Shown: in pieces, positions 46,931-57,987 of the stretch
How positions within the stretch are numbered: the stretch's first letter is position 1
Layout: each line of letters begins with the position of its first letter
DNA from: Oscillospiraceae bacterium
GTDB taxonomy: Bacteria > Bacillota > Clostridia > Oscillospirales > CAG-272
DNA length: 64,000 bases
Assembly (NCBI GenBank): GCA_015063845.1
Contig: SVTJ01000001.1
Coordinates: 1-64,000, forward strand
Direction: 5' to 3'
Notes under the pieces: generated by a model
What the model was told of the DNA's origin: nothing
Database searches by the model: none
The model's input: the letters and a program-made list of their open reading frames with translations, nothing else
Program-made: the position numbers and the translations under genes

Positions 46931-47842
46931 ATGAGCTTTACAGAGGAGATAGTAAACGAGCTTTACGACTTTGCATTGAATAAGACCTGTTGCAGAAAAG
47001 CGTTCCTCTGCGGTTTGCTTTACGGAGCGTTGAGGGAAGAGCCTTCAAGGCAGTATAAGAGCTTCTTTTACAGACTGAACGATGCGGAGTGCGCCGCGGC
47101 TCTTATTGACGCGCAGTTCTTTACGGGTGTTAAAACTGAGATTAAGCAGACCAATAGAGGCGGGCATAGCGGATACACTATATCTTTCGCCTCAAAGTCG
47201 CTTTCACTTGTGCTTTCCGATATTGACAGCCGCAAAAAGAGTATAACGGAAGCCATCGGATTTAGATGTGAGGAATGTCAAAACAGATTTTTACGCGGCG
47301 TGTTTATATCAAGCGCGACCGTTGCGAGACCTAAAAGCGGATATCACGTTGAGTTTTCCATAGTAGGTGAAGCTCGCGCAGATGCCCTCAGTCAAATACT
47401 TGAGGAAAGCGTAGCGCGTCCAAGCAGGGCAAAAAGATCTGGCCGTATTGGTCTTTACTACAAAAGTAACGCAAAAATAGCTGACCTTTTGCACGTGATA
47501 GGTGCATCAAACGCAAGCTACGACCTGACCAATCTCTCAATAGAACGAGATATAAGAAATAACGAGAACAGAGCTACAAATTGCGTAACCAGCAATATAA
47601 AGCGTACTGTCGGCGCGTCAATGCGCTATATTGAAGCTATCCAATACCTTGAAAAAACGAACAATATCGCTCTACTTGGTGAGGAGCTTGAGTATACGGC
47701 GAGACTGCGAGTAGAATACTTTGAATCGTCTCTTTCCGAGCTTGCGATGATACACAATCCCCCTATATCAAAATCGGGGCTCAACGCAAGGCTTGCAAAA
47801 ATACTTGCCATAGCGGACAGTGTGAAAGAAGAGATTTTGTAG
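46931..47842 (+). CDS. whiA: DNA-binding protein WhiA
   Basis: CCRKAFLCGLLYG, CQNRFLRGVFISSATV, SLSELAMIHNPPISKSGLNARL. Confidence 0.95.
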   Translation: MSFTEEIVNELYDFALNKTCCRKAFLCGLLYGALREEPSRQYKSFFYRLNDAECAAALIDAQFFTGVKTEIKQTNRGGHSGYTISFASKSLSLVLSDIDSRKKSITEAIGFRCEECQNRFLRGVFISSATVARPKSGYHVEFSIVGEARADALSQILEESVARPSRAKRSGRIGLYYKSNAKIADLLHVIGASNASYDLTNLSIERDIRNNENRATNCVTSNIKRTVGASMRYIEAIQYLEKTNNIALLGEELEYTARLRVEYFESSLSELAMIHNPPISKSGLNARLAKILAIADSVKEEIL

Positions 47843-47847
47843 TTTTC

Positions 47848-47876
47848 TTGACAAAAATAAGGCTTTGTGTTATAAT
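47848..47876 (+). promoter_or_regulatory. Consensus promoter
   Basis: TTGACA - 17 bp - TATAAT. Confidence 0.85.
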
Positions 47877-47913
47877 TTTTAGAGTAGGAATAACCTTTGA
47901 GAGGTAAACATAT

Positions 47914-49131
47914 ATGGAACAAAAAAAGAAGATTGTGTCCGACAGTATATGGAGCATAGCGGGTCTCGTTTTTATGAACGTCGCTATGCAGTTTGCCGTC
48001 TATCCGCTTTGGGAAAGACGGGCAGGAGAAGTCGCACTCGGTAATATACTTTATCTTATCTCGCTTATGAATATTTTCGCTATTTCCCTCGGCGTTGCGG
48101 TGAATTATGCGAGAATGAGAAAAAGTGCTACTGATACTACAAGTAATTCGCCTTATTTCGGCGTGCTTTTGGGAACAACAGTAGTAGCCTTTGCGGCAGC
48201 GATGCTTATTGCCTTTTTCGGCGGAGTTGAAATGACTCTTCCCGAGGCATTGCTTTTCGGCGGACTTACGGTAGCAACGATGTGGCGTTATTATGCCGAC
48301 GTTGAGTTTAAGCTGTATCTTAACTACAAGAGCTTTTTCTTATACTATACGATAATCGGCGTAGGATATCTTGTGGGTATCGCACTGTTTTACGTTACGG
48401 GGCTTTGGCCGCTTACCTTGCTTGTCGGTGAGATATTTGGTCTCATATATGTGCTTCTGAGAGGTAAGGTGCTTCGTATAGACGGACCTATTTACGGAAG
48501 TGATACGGGAGAGCTCGTCAAGCTCGTGCTTATCCTTTTCGGATCTGAGGCAATATCAAATCTGATATTTAACGCAGACAGAATAATGCTCAAGCCCATA
48601 CTTGGTGCGGAAGCGGTAACGGAGTACTATCTTGCATCTTTGCTTGGAAAGACTATTGCGCTTTTGACAGTACCTCTGAGCGGAGTTGTAATAGGCTATC
48701 TTTCCAAGTATAAGGGTGACCTCTCACTCAAGGCAATGAACCTTATTTTTGCGGGCTCGCTTGTCTGCGCGGTGCTTGGAACGGCGGCGTGTACGGTTGG
48801 CTCGTATATAATCATTCCGATACTTTATCCCGATCAAATGGCGGATATCAAGCAGTATTTTATAGTCACAAACCTTTCTCAGGTGCTGTACTTTATAGCT
48901 AACGTTATAACGGTTATACTGTTAAGATTTGCAAAGTCGAGATACCAGCTGTACGTTAATGTAGTATATGCAGTAGCCTTTGCTGCGATATGTATTCCGT
49001 CGGCACTTCTCGGAGGCTTCTGGGGCTTCTGCATAGGACTTCTCGCTACTTGTACTATAAGATTTGCAGTGGCAGTCGCTTTGGGCTATTTCAGTATAAT
49101 AAGCACAAAGCGTAAGAGGGCAACTGAATGA
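47914..49131 (+). CDS. Flippase-like polysaccharide biosynthesis membrane protein
   Basis: 405 aa, about 12 TM, MATE/Wzx-like. Confidence 0.7.
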   Translation: MEQKKKIVSDSIWSIAGLVFMNVAMQFAVYPLWERRAGEVALGNILYLISLMNIFAISLGVAVNYARMRKSATDTTSNSPYFGVLLGTTVVAFAAAMLIAFFGGVEMTLPEALLFGGLTVATMWRYYADVEFKLYLNYKSFFLYYTIIGVGYLVGIALFYVTGLWPLTLLVGEIFGLIYVLLRGKVLRIDGPIYGSDTGELVKLVLILFGSEAISNLIFNADRIMLKPILGAEAVTEYYLASLLGKTIALLTVPLSGVVIGYLSKYKGDLSLKAMNLIFAGSLVCAVLGTAACTVGSYIIIPILYPDQMADIKQYFIVTNLSQVLYFIANVITVILLRFAKSRYQLYVNVVYAVAFAAICIPSALLGGFWGFCIGLLATCTIRFAVAVALGYFSIISTKRKRATE

Positions 49132-49466
49132 ACGCGACGTATTTTATACCGATAATAATGCTCTTGTTGATCGTTTTGATAACTCAACAGAACGAAAGAG
49201 CTATGATGAAAAAGTTTATAACAAGAAAACGCGGAGAGGAAAGAAAAGTCATGCAGGAAACGGCAAAAAGATTTATTGACAAGGAATGTATAATCTATAC
49301 ATTCAATTCACAGCAGCTCATAGGCTTTATAAGAGAAGTAAATGACGGTGCGATCTTGCTCGATAACAAGGGCTCGCTTGAGGCAGTCAATCTGGAGTTT
49401 GTTACGAGAATAAGAGAGTATCCGAGAAATAAGAACGGAAAGAAAAAATCAATAGTTGCAGACTGA
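49128..49466 (+). CDS. Hypothetical protein with N-terminal TM
   Basis: 112 aa, overlaps the upstream stop by 4 nt. Confidence 0.6.
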   Translation: MNATYFIPIIMLLLIVLITQQNERAMMKKFITRKRGEERKVMQETAKRFIDKECIIYTFNSQQLIGFIREVNDGAILLDNKGSLEAVNLEFVTRIREYPRNKNGKKKSIVAD

Positions 49467-49467
49467 A

Positions 49468-49511
49468 TAAAAAAGCACGCTTGTGTCGGGTGACACAAGC
49501 GTGCTTTTTTG
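49468..49511. terminator. Bidirectional intrinsic terminator
   Basis: AAAAAAGCACGCTTGTGTC-GGG-TGACACAAGCGTGCTTTTTT. Confidence 0.9.
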
Positions 49512-49513
49512 TT

Positions 49514-50779
49514 TTATCTGTTGAGAAGTCTTATTGTTCTCATAAATGTAAGTCTGTTTCTTACAAGAGGGGAGAGGTTAACAAGGTCATACTTTATAGC
49601 CTCATCGACCTTTATGTCGCTGAGCGTTACGCTGCAACCAGAGCTTGCAAGATACTCACGAACCTTCTTTGCTGTAGGAAGTGTATCGTTGGCGAGCTTT
49701 TGTATGTCGCTCCACTTTTCGAGCAGAACTTTTTTGTCGACCTTAAGAAGAGGATCGGGAGTGTTTTCCTTGATGAGCTCATCGGCAAGCTCTCCAAAAC
49801 GCGCTTTAAGTACGCTTTCGTTGCTTTCGGGGGCTTTGAGAAAATCGTTTTCACTAAGTGACTTGGAGAGCACGTCGAAATAACGCTCGACTACAAGCGC
49901 GGTCGCAACACCAACCTTTTCGCCGTGATACGCTTCATTATCCTTAACCATAACACCCATCTCGATGAAGTGAGATATGTGGTGCTCTGCGCCCGATGCG
50001 GGACGGGAATTTCCGACCATCTGCATTGCAAGTCCGGATAGCACGAGAGCATACATAAGGGCTTCGATAGCAGCTACATCCTGAGCCTTGATAGCTTCAA
50101 GATTGTCAACTACTTCCTTGAGTGCCGCCTCTTCCATATCGATTATTCTGTCGCAAATGTACTCACCGGTTATCATGTTGGCGTATCTCCAATCAAAGAG
50201 AGCGGTGTATTTACCTATCATATCGCCAATACCCGATGCGGTGAGCTCGTAGGGGGCTTTTGCAATTATATTTGTGTCAGCGACCATTGCTATGGGAGGT
50301 ACTGCGGGTAGAGTTTTTTTTGTTCCGCACCAAGTCATAACGGCAACGTTTGAAACGTATCCGTCCACACTTGCAGCAGTGGGAACTGAGACAAAGTTTA
50401 TTCCGCGTGTGAACGCAACGTAGCGTGTGATGTCGTGGATAGTGCCTGAGCCGACAGCAACGAGCAGATCTGCGTCAAGACCTGTGTCAACGGTAGCAAC
50501 GGCTTTTTCGGTGGGGTGAAGTCCTACGGGGTTAAGTCTTATAACGGTTGAAAAATTGCAGATATCCTCAGCCCTTTTTCCTGCGACTTCGTACGTATTA
50601 TAGTCACATACCATAACAATTTTCTTGAAATCCCCAAGTTCAGCGATAACAGAGGGAAGCTCTTCAAGAGCTCCTGCATTCATAACTATGTTGTCGGGGA
50701 AAACTGTATGCGCTCTGCCGCAAATGGGGCAGGGGGTGTTATTCTTTTCTATTTTGCCTAAGAATTCGCGGTTGTTCAT
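49514..50779 (-). CDS. AraM/glycerol-1-phosphate dehydrogenase-like protein, paralog 1
   Basis: [65 protein letters not shown]. Confidence 0.9.
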   Translation of the reverse strand: MNNREFLGKIEKNNTPCPICGRAHTVFPDNIVMNAGALEELPSVIAELGDFKKIVMVCDYNTYEVAGKRAEDICNFSTVIRLNPVGLHPTEKAVATVDTGLDADLLVAVGSGTIHDITRYVAFTRGINFVSVPTAASVDGYVSNVAVMTWCGTKKTLPAVPPIAMVADTNIIAKAPYELTASGIGDMIGKYTALFDWRYANMITGEYICDRIIDMEEAALKEVVDNLEAIKAQDVAAIEALMYALVLSGLAMQMVGNSRPASGAEHHISHFIEMGVMVKDNEAYHGEKVGVATALVVERYFDVLSKSLSENDFLKAPESNESVLKARFGELADELIKENTPDPLLKVDKKVLLEKWSDIQKLANDTLPTAKKVREYLASSGCSVTLSDIKVDEAIKYDLVNLSPLVRNRLTFMRTIRLLNR

Positions 50780-51480
50780 TTTACTACCTCACTTTTTTGT
50801 CCGTAATAAGCATTTGCTCCGTGTTTGCGGAAATAATGTTTGTCAAGAAGCACCTGGTCAACTCTTTCAGTCTGTCCAAGGGATATCGTGCGATAAGCCA
50901 TTTCGGAAACTCTCTCGAGAACAAGTGCATTTTCAACTGCTTTGTCAGCATTTTTACCCCAAGCGAAAGCGCCATGCGAAGCTACAACTACCGCAGGGAT
51001 TGCATCTGGATCTATATTTTCAAAGGTTTCAACAATAACGTTTCCCGTCTCTTTTTCGTACTCTCCGTTTATCTCATCTGCCGTCAAGGGGCGAGTGCAG
51101 GGGATATCACCGTAAAACGTATCTGCGTGTGTCGTTCCAAACGCCGTTATATCGCGCTTTGCCTGCGCAAAGGTCGTAGCGTAACGTGAGTGCGTATGTA
51201 CTACACCGCCGATGTTTGGAAATTCGCGATAGAGCACAAGGTGAGTGGGAAGATCTGATGAGGGATTTAGCTCTCCTTCAACTACCTTTCCCGTGTTCAG
51301 ATCGACAACTACCATATCTTCGGCTTTCATAATGTCGTAGCTTACACCCGAGGGCTTGATAACTACAAGACCTTTCTCTCTGTCGATACCTGATACGTTG
51401 CCCCAGGTGAGGTCGATAAGACCGTAACGGGGAAGTGCGAGATTTGCGAGGAAAACTTGTTTCTTTAACTGTTCAAGCAT
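50776..51480 (-). CDS. araD: L-ribulose-5-phosphate 4-epimerase
   Basis: [56 protein letters not shown]. Confidence 0.93.
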   Translation of the reverse strand: MLEQLKKQVFLANLALPRYGLIDLTWGNVSGIDREKGLVVIKPSGVSYDIMKAEDMVVVDLNTGKVVEGELNPSSDLPTHLVLYREFPNIGGVVHTHSRYATTFAQAKRDITAFGTTHADTFYGDIPCTRPLTADEINGEYEKETGNVIVETFENIDPDAIPAVVVASHGAFAWGKNADKAVENALVLERVSEMAYRTISLGQTERVDQVLLDKHYFRKHGANAYYGQKSEVVK

Positions 51481-51612
51481 AATTTTTCTCCTTAATTTTA
51501 TTGACAGGAAAACTACTATCTGCTATAATTATACTACGAAACGTATAATTTTCAATATTTGGTGATATTTTTGAAAAATGCGCAACAATGCGCAAATGCT
51601 CGGGAGGTCGAA

Positions 51613-52311
51613 ATGAAGCTGTCCGAAAGAGAAAGACAAATAATCGAGATACTGAAAAAAGAGAAATATGCAAGCGTGGAGCACCTTGCGAAGATGACGT
51701 ATATCAGTGCATCTTCCGTTCGCAGAGATCTTGCACGACTTGAGCAAATGGGATTTGTCGAGCGCAGCTATGGCGGAGCAAGTATTGCGGGAAGCGGTAC
51801 AGACACTCCGCATCTCGTTGCGAGAATGGCAAAAAATGCGAGAGCAAAGCGCAAGATCGCGCAAAAGGCGTCGAGGCTTTTGAAGGACGGAATGACTGTA
51901 ATACTTGACAGTTCCACAACTGCTTACTATATGGTCGATCTTATTGCCGAGAAAAAGAATATAACGCTCATAACTAATGGTATATATACTGCACAGAGAG
52001 CGATAGGAAAGGGAATTACGGTCTATCTCACGGGCGGCAGAAGCGAGGGTGGACGCCCTGTTCTTACGGGCAGCTACGCCGAGGAAGCGCTTGAAAAGAT
52101 GAATGCTGATATTGTGTTTTTTTCTTCAATGGCTATGACTGACAGCGGGGTGATATGCGACTGTACGGAGAGTGAGAATAAGATAAGAAAGATCATGCTT
52201 AAAAGAGCAAGCGTCAAGGTTTTGCTTATAGATAAAAGCAAATTGGGCAAAAACGCGCAGCACGTGCTGTGTTCCAAAGATGACGTTGATCATATCATAA
52301 CCGAGGAATAA
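51613..52311 (+). CDS. DeoR family transcriptional regulator
   Basis: ERERQIIEILKKEKYASVEHLAKMTYISASSVRRDLARLEQMGFVERSYGGA. Confidence 0.92.
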   Translation: MKLSERERQIIEILKKEKYASVEHLAKMTYISASSVRRDLARLEQMGFVERSYGGASIAGSGTDTPHLVARMAKNARAKRKIAQKASRLLKDGMTVILDSSTTAYYMVDLIAEKKNITLITNGIYTAQRAIGKGITVYLTGGRSEGGRPVLTGSYAEEALEKMNADIVFFSSMAMTDSGVICDCTESENKIRKIMLKRASVKVLLIDKSKLGKNAQHVLCSKDDVDHIITEE

Positions 52312-52314
52312 TAG

Positions 52315-52347
52315 AAAGCACCTGCGTATGAACGCAGGTGCTTTTTT
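52315..52347. terminator. Intrinsic terminator
   Basis: AAGCACCTGCGT-ATGA-ACGCAGGTGCTTTTTT. Confidence 0.88.
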
Positions 52348-52350
52348 GAT

Positions 52351-53124
52351 TTATTTACTGTATAAATACGCGCCGTTTTCCTGGGCTTGAAGAGTAAATC
52401 CGTACTCCTTGAGTAAGCTTTCCGACAGTAGCACGTCGGTAACTATGTGATCGATATCGGACAAGGAAAAGACAGTGAACGCTGAGACGGTATTGAATTT
52501 ATCTTCATCGCACAAGAATACGCTCTTTGACGCGCGTGCGTGCATGGTTTGTCTGAGCGCGGTCTCTTCTTCCGAATAATCTGAAATTGTTCCGTCCTCG
52601 CAAAATGAAGACGCAGAGAAGAAAAACAGGTCGGCATTAAAACCGTTGACGGTATTTTCTGCTTGACGGCCAACAAACGCCATCGAAGACTTCACGAGCT
52701 TGCCACCCGTGGAGAAAGTCCGCACGTTGTTTTCGGCAAGTACACTGCAAAGTGGAAGACCGTTGGTGACGACTTTTATGTCATCGGTCTCCTTTATGTG
52801 CTCAGCGAGATGAAACGCGGTGGTCGATGCATCTATAAAAACAAGGCTTGACCGAGATAAAAGTGTTGCCGCAAGCTTGCATATTCTTGCTTTTTCAGTT
52901 GTTCTTTTTCCTCTGCGAAAAGCTACGGGTGTATTTACCGTGTCGTCCGCGGGTATCACACCGCCGTGACTGCGACGCACATACCCCTGATTTTCAAGGA
53001 AGCTGAGATCTCTTCTTATTGTGGGCTGACTTGCGTACAGTCTCTCACTAAGTGCGCGGACTTCGGCAAAACCTTCTTTTTTTAGTATTGCCATTATCTC
53101 AATATGACGCTGGTTCTTAAACAT
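52351..53124 (-). CDS. DeoR family transcriptional regulator (second)
   Basis: MFKNQRHIEIMAILKKEGFAEVRALSERLYASQPTIRRDLSFLENQGYVRRSHGG; start at internal Met 53124 of the 332-aa ORF. Confidence 0.9.
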   Translation of the reverse strand: MFKNQRHIEIMAILKKEGFAEVRALSERLYASQPTIRRDLSFLENQGYVRRSHGGVIPADDTVNTPVAFRRGKRTTEKARICKLAATLLSRSSLVFIDASTTAFHLAEHIKETDDIKVVTNGLPLCSVLAENNVRTFSTGGKLVKSSMAFVGRQAENTVNGFNADLFFFSASSFCEDGTISDYSEEETALRQTMHARASKSVFLCDEDKFNTVSAFTVFSLSDIDHIVTDVLLSESLLKEYGFTLQAQENGAYLYSK

Positions 53125-53292
53125 AATATCCTCTCTATAATACAAAACAAATAATGAGCGAATTTGAGCGTTTTTTATTGTTTGAGCCAAGTATTGACAG
53201 ATAACGCTCAATTTATTATAATTATATACGTAAGAATATAGATTGTCAATACGCAAAATAATTTTTGATGATTTAAGAACGGAGTGAAGAAA

Positions 53293-54012
53293 ATGAAAGA
53301 AAAGATTAAGCTCATAGCGTTTGACCTTGACGGTACTTTGACACAGCACAAGACGAAGCTTGACGCGCGTAACAGAGCGGTATTGGATCGCCTTGCGGAG
53401 AAGTATTCGCTTCTAATGGTCGGTGCGGGACAGTGTATGCGCATATTTAACCAAATGGACGGATATCCTTTGGATATTATCGGAAATTACGGCTTGCAGT
53501 ACGGCACGTACAACAAGGATACAAAAACGCTTGATATAGTTAGAGACGAGATCTTGCCGTGTGATAAAGCTTCTGTTGACGCTCGTGTGACAATGCTTCG
53601 TGAAAAATACGGGTTTACCGAATTTGCGGGAGAAAGTGTTGAGTTCCATCCCTCGGGATGTGTGACATTTGCTATTCTCGGTACAAATGCAAAGGCAGAA
53701 GATAAGCTTGCTTTTGACCCCGATCGCTCAAAGCGCCGTGCAATATATGACGAAGTGTGCGAGGTCTTTTCGGAATACATAGTTTTTGTTGGCGGCTCTT
53801 CCTCGTTTGATATGGTGTCAAGACCGTATAACAAATATTACGCACTTGACCGTTATTGCAAGGAAAAGGGGCTTACACATGATGAGGTAATATTCGTAGG
53901 TGACGATTACGGACTCGGCGGTAACGATGAGTCGGTATATAAGTCTGATTTCGGATTTATATGTGTCGATGATTATACCAAGCTCGAAGAATACTTGGCA
54001 GAGATTTTATAA
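53293..54012 (+). CDS. HAD-IIB-like phosphatase
   Basis: IAFDLDGTLTQHKTKLDARNRAVLDRL; EVIFVGDDYGLGGNDESV. Confidence 0.88.
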   Translation: MKEKIKLIAFDLDGTLTQHKTKLDARNRAVLDRLAEKYSLLMVGAGQCMRIFNQMDGYPLDIIGNYGLQYGTYNKDTKTLDIVRDEILPCDKASVDARVTMLREKYGFTEFAGESVEFHPSGCVTFAILGTNAKAEDKLAFDPDRSKRRAIYDEVCEVFSEYIVFVGGSSSFDMVSRPYNKYYALDRYCKEKGLTHDEVIFVGDDYGLGGNDESVYKSDFGFICVDDYTKLEEYLAEIL

Positions 54013-54021
54013 GGAGTAGAT

Positions 54022-55284
54022 ATGAATATTTCGGAACTTTTGAAGGGAATAGACAGATGTGAGTGCGGAAACTCGCATAAATGTCCCATTGATAGTGTTG
54101 TTATCGGTAAAAACGCTTGTGACAGCCTCGCAGAGCTCACAAAAGAGTATAGAAACATACTTTTGGTTGCTGATAAGAATACGTATGCGGTAGGTGGAGA
54201 AGCGGTCGTTGAAAAGCTTGGCGGAAAGCTGGCTGAAGCCTTTGTTTACGATACCAATGAAGTGCTTGTGCCCGATGAGACAGCAATAGACGCTTTGCGT
54301 GCGCACGTGAATGACAATACAGATCTTATTATTGGAATTGGATCGGGCGTTATAAACGATCTTTGTAAGCACGTCAGCTTTGTGTGCGGACTTCGCTACT
54401 TTATCGTGGCGACCGCTCCATCGATGGATGGATATGCTTCGAAGGGAGCAGCGCTTATTCTTGGCGGTATGAAGGTAACGCTTAATGCAGACGTGCCGAA
54501 GGCTATAATCGGTGACGTTGATATGCTCGCATCGGCTCCGCTTGATATGATACAGGCAGGCTACGGAGATATTATAGGAAAATACTCCTGTCTCAATGAC
54601 TGGAAGCTCAGTCAGCTTGTGAACGGAGAGTATTTGTGCAATACGGTCATGAATGCGACCTACGATGCCGTGGAACAGACTGTAAAGCTTGCTAAAGGTC
54701 TTAAAGAGCGCTCCGCAGAGGCTGTTGGACAGCTTATGAAAGCACTTGTTGCGGTTGGTATCCTTATGGCGTACGTTGGTAATTCACGCCCCGCATCGGG
54801 AAGTGAGCACCATATGTCGCACTATTTTGAGATCGTGGGTATAGTTCGCAATGAAGCCTATCTGCCGCACGGCATAGACGTGTGCTGTTCCGCGATAGAG
54901 ACTGCGAAGCTCAGAGAGAGACTTCTTGCGCTTGATAACGTTGATGATGCGAAAACTCATTTTGACCGAGAAGAATACGAAAAGGAGATACGCCGTATAT
55001 ATACGGATATTTCAGACGAAGTTATTGCACTTCAAGATAAGCTTGGCTGGTACGACGTAGACAGAGTAAGCATATACCGCGAGAAGTGGGCAGATATCCG
55101 CAAGCTTCTTGCCGACTGCCCATCGTCCGCAGAGCTTCTCGCGCTAACCGAGCAAATAGGCATATCATATGATAACTTCAAAAAGTTGTATGGAGATGCA
55201 AAAATAGCAGACGCGCATCTTTATGCAAAGGACCTTAAGGACCGTTACAGCGTGCTGTGGATGTATTACGACCTGCTTCATTGA
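54022..55284 (+). CDS. AraM/glycerol-1-phosphate dehydrogenase-like protein, paralog 2
   Basis: IGIGSGVINDLCKHVSF; ATAPSMDGYASKGAAL; NSRPASGSEHHMSHYFE. Confidence 0.9.
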   Translation: MNISELLKGIDRCECGNSHKCPIDSVVIGKNACDSLAELTKEYRNILLVADKNTYAVGGEAVVEKLGGKLAEAFVYDTNEVLVPDETAIDALRAHVNDNTDLIIGIGSGVINDLCKHVSFVCGLRYFIVATAPSMDGYASKGAALILGGMKVTLNADVPKAIIGDVDMLASAPLDMIQAGYGDIIGKYSCLNDWKLSQLVNGEYLCNTVMNATYDAVEQTVKLAKGLKERSAEAVGQLMKALVAVGILMAYVGNSRPASGSEHHMSHYFEIVGIVRNEAYLPHGIDVCCSAIETAKLRERLLALDNVDDAKTHFDREEYEKEIRRIYTDISDEVIALQDKLGWYDVDRVSIYREKWADIRKLLADCPSSAELLALTEQIGISYDNFKKLYGDAKIADAHLYAKDLKDRYSVLWMYYDLLH

Positions 55285-55294
55285 GCAGATGAAT

Positions 55295-55340
55295 AAAAAA
55301 AGACCTTGCAAAATTTCTTTTGCAAGGTCAATTTTTTTGT
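55295..55340. terminator. Intrinsic terminator
   Basis: AAAAAAAGACCTTGCAAAA...TTTTGCAAGGTCAATTTTTTT. Confidence 0.85.
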
Positions 55341-55362
55341 TTAGCTACCTATCCGTAAGGGA

Positions 55363-57987
55363 TCAGCCTTTGATTGCAGCCTGAGCAGCAGCAAGACGAG
55401 CTATCGGTACACGGAAGGGAGAACAGGATACGTAGTCAAGACCGATGCTGTGGCAGAACTCAACAGACGTGGGATCACCACCGTGCTCACCGCAGATACC
55501 TACGTGGAGCTTGGGGTTAACGGGTCTACCAAGAGTTACAGCCATGTTCATAAGCTTACCAACACCTGTGGTGTCGAGCTTAGCGAAAGGATCGTTCTCG
55601 AAGATCTTAGCGTCGTAGTATGCGCTAAGGAACTTACCTGCGTCGTCACGAGAGAAGCCGTATGTCATCTGTGTGAGGTCGTTTGTACCGAAGCAGAAGA
55701 AGTCTGCGTTAGCAGCGATCTCATCAGCGGTAAGACATGCTCTGGGAATCTCGATCATTGTACCAACCTCATACTTGAGGGATACGCCTGCAGCAGCGAT
55801 CTCAGCGTCAGCAGTAGCAACAACTACGCTCTTAACGTACTTGAGCTCCTTAACGTCACCAACGAGAGGAATCATGATCTCAGGAACTACGTTCCAATCA
55901 GCATGAGCCTTCTGAACGTTGATAGCAGCGCGGATAACTGCAGTTGTCTGCATCTTAGCGATCTCGGGGTATGTTACAGCGAGACGGCATCCACGGTGAC
56001 CCATCATGGGGTTGAACTCGTGGAGAGAAGAGATGATAGCCTTAATGTCCTCAATACTCTTGCCCTGAGCTTTTGCAAGGAGAGCGATGTCTTCCTCAGT
56101 AGTAGGAACGAACTCGTGGAGAGGAGGATCAAGGAATCTGATACATACGGGTGTGCCCTCAAGAGCCTCATAGAGCTTCTCGAAGTCAGCCTGCTGGTAG
56201 GGAAGGATCTTTGCAAGAGCAACTTCTCTCTCCTCAGCAGTGTTAGAGCAGATCATCTCACGGAAAGCTGCAATTCTGTCAGCCTCGAAGAACATGTGCT
56301 CTGTACGGCAAAGACCGATACCCTCAGCGCCGAGCTCACGAGCCTTCTTAGCGTCAGCAGGTGTATCAGCGTTGGTTCTAACCTTGAGTGTTCTGTACTT
56401 GTCAGCCCAACCCATGATAGTACCGAAGTTACCGGAGATCTCTGCGTCAACGGTAGGAATGATACCGTCGTAGATGTTACCTGTAGAACCGTCGATGGAG
56501 ATGTAGTCGCCCTCAACGTAGGTCTTGCCTGCGAGAGTGAACTTCTTGTTCTCCTCGTCCATAGCGATCTCACCACATCCGGATACGCAGCACTTACCCA
56601 TACCACGAGCAACAACTGCTGCGTGAGATGTCATACCGCCACGAACTGTCAGGATACCCTGAGCAGCCTTCATACCTGTGATGTCCTCGGGAGATGTCTC
56701 GAGACGAACGAGAACTACCTTCTTACCAGCGTTGTTCCAAGTCTCTGCGTCCTCTGCGGAGAATACAACCTGACCGCAAGCAGCACCGGGAGATGCGCCA
56801 AGTCCGCGACCCATAGGAGTAGCAGCCTTGAGAGCCTTAGCGTCGAACTGGGGATGGAGAAGTGTATCGAGGTTTCTGGGGTCTATCATAAGAACAGCTT
56901 CCTGCTCGGTCTTGTGTCCCTCAGCAACGAGGTCAACAGCGATCTGGAGAGCAGCCTGTGCGGTTCTCTTACCGTTTCTTGTCTGGAGCATATAGAGCTT
57001 TCTGTTCTCAACAGTGAACTCCATATCCTGCATGTCGTGGTAGTGGTTCTCGAGGATAGAGCATACGTTCTTGAACTGCTCGAATGCCTCGGGGAACTTT
57101 TCAGCCATCTGAGCGATGGGCATAGGTGTACGAACACCTGCAACAACGTCCTCACCCTGAGCGTTTACAAGGAACTCACCCATGAGCTTCTTCTCACCCG
57201 TTGCGGGGTCACGAGTAAATGCAACACCTGTACCGCAATCGTCACCCATGTTACCGAATGCCATTGCCTGTACGTTAACTGCAGTACCCCAAGAGTAGGG
57301 GATATCGTTGTCACGGCGGTAAACGTTAGCTCTGGGGTTGTCCCAAGAACGGAATACTGCCTTAACAGCTCCGATGAGCTGCTCCTTAGGATCGGTGGGG
57401 AAGTCAGAACCGATCTTAGCCTTATACTCAGCCTTGAACTGCTCTGCGAGCTCCTTAAGATCGTCAGCTGTAAGATCAACGTCAAATGTAACGCCCTTCT
57501 TAGCCTTCATCTCGTCGATGAGCTCCTCAAAGTACTTCTTACCAACTTCCATAACGACGTCGGAGTACATCTGAATAAATCTTCTGTAGCAGTCGTAAGC
57601 CCAACGAGCGTTGCCGGACTTCTTAGCCATAACTTCAACAACCTCTTCGTTAAGACCGAGGTTGAGGATGGTGTCCATCATACCGGGCATGGAAGCGCGA
57701 GCTCCGGAACGAACAGATACGAGAAGGGGATTCTCGAGATCGCCGAACTTCTTGCCTGTAACGGCTTCCATCTTTACGATGTACTCCATTATCTCAGCCA
57801 TAATTTCGGGGTTGATCTGTCTGCCGTCCTCATAATACTGAGTACAAGCCTCGGTGCTGATCGTGAATCCCTGAGGAACAGGAAGACCGATCTTTGTCAT
57901 TTCTGCAAGGTTTGCTCCCTTACCGCCGAGAAGCTCACGCATGGATGCGTCACCTTCGGAGAAGAGATAACAATACTTCTTTGCCAT
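55363..57987 (-). CDS. ppdK: Pyruvate, phosphate dikinase
   Basis: GGKGANLAEMTKIGLPVPQGFTISTEAC; TVRGGMTSHAAVVARGMGKCCVSGC; GICGEHGGDPTSVEFCH. Confidence 0.97.
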   Translation of the reverse strand: MAKKYCYLFSEGDASMRELLGGKGANLAEMTKIGLPVPQGFTISTEACTQYYEDGRQINPEIMAEIMEYIVKMEAVTGKKFGDLENPLLVSVRSGARASMPGMMDTILNLGLNEEVVEVMAKKSGNARWAYDCYRRFIQMYSDVVMEVGKKYFEELIDEMKAKKGVTFDVDLTADDLKELAEQFKAEYKAKIGSDFPTDPKEQLIGAVKAVFRSWDNPRANVYRRDNDIPYSWGTAVNVQAMAFGNMGDDCGTGVAFTRDPATGEKKLMGEFLVNAQGEDVVAGVRTPMPIAQMAEKFPEAFEQFKNVCSILENHYHDMQDMEFTVENRKLYMLQTRNGKRTAQAALQIAVDLVAEGHKTEQEAVLMIDPRNLDTLLHPQFDAKALKAATPMGRGLGASPGAACGQVVFSAEDAETWNNAGKKVVLVRLETSPEDITGMKAAQGILTVRGGMTSHAAVVARGMGKCCVSGCGEIAMDEENKKFTLAGKTYVEGDYISIDGSTGNIYDGIIPTVDAEISGNFGTIMGWADKYRTLKVRTNADTPADAKKARELGAEGIGLCRTEHMFFEADRIAAFREMICSNTAEEREVALAKILPYQQADFEKLYEALEGTPVCIRFLDPPLHEFVPTTEEDIALLAKAQGKSIEDIKAIISSLHEFNPMMGHRGCRLAVTYPEIAKMQTTAVIRAAINVQKAHADWNVVPEIMIPLVGDVKELKYVKSVVVATADAEIAAAGVSLKYEVGTMIEIPRACLTADEIAANADFFCFGTNDLTQMTYGFSRDDAGKFLSAYYDAKIFENDPFAKLDTTGVGKLMNMAVTLGRPVNPKLHVGICGEHGGDPTSVEFCHSIGLDYVSCSPFRVPIARLAAAQAAIKG

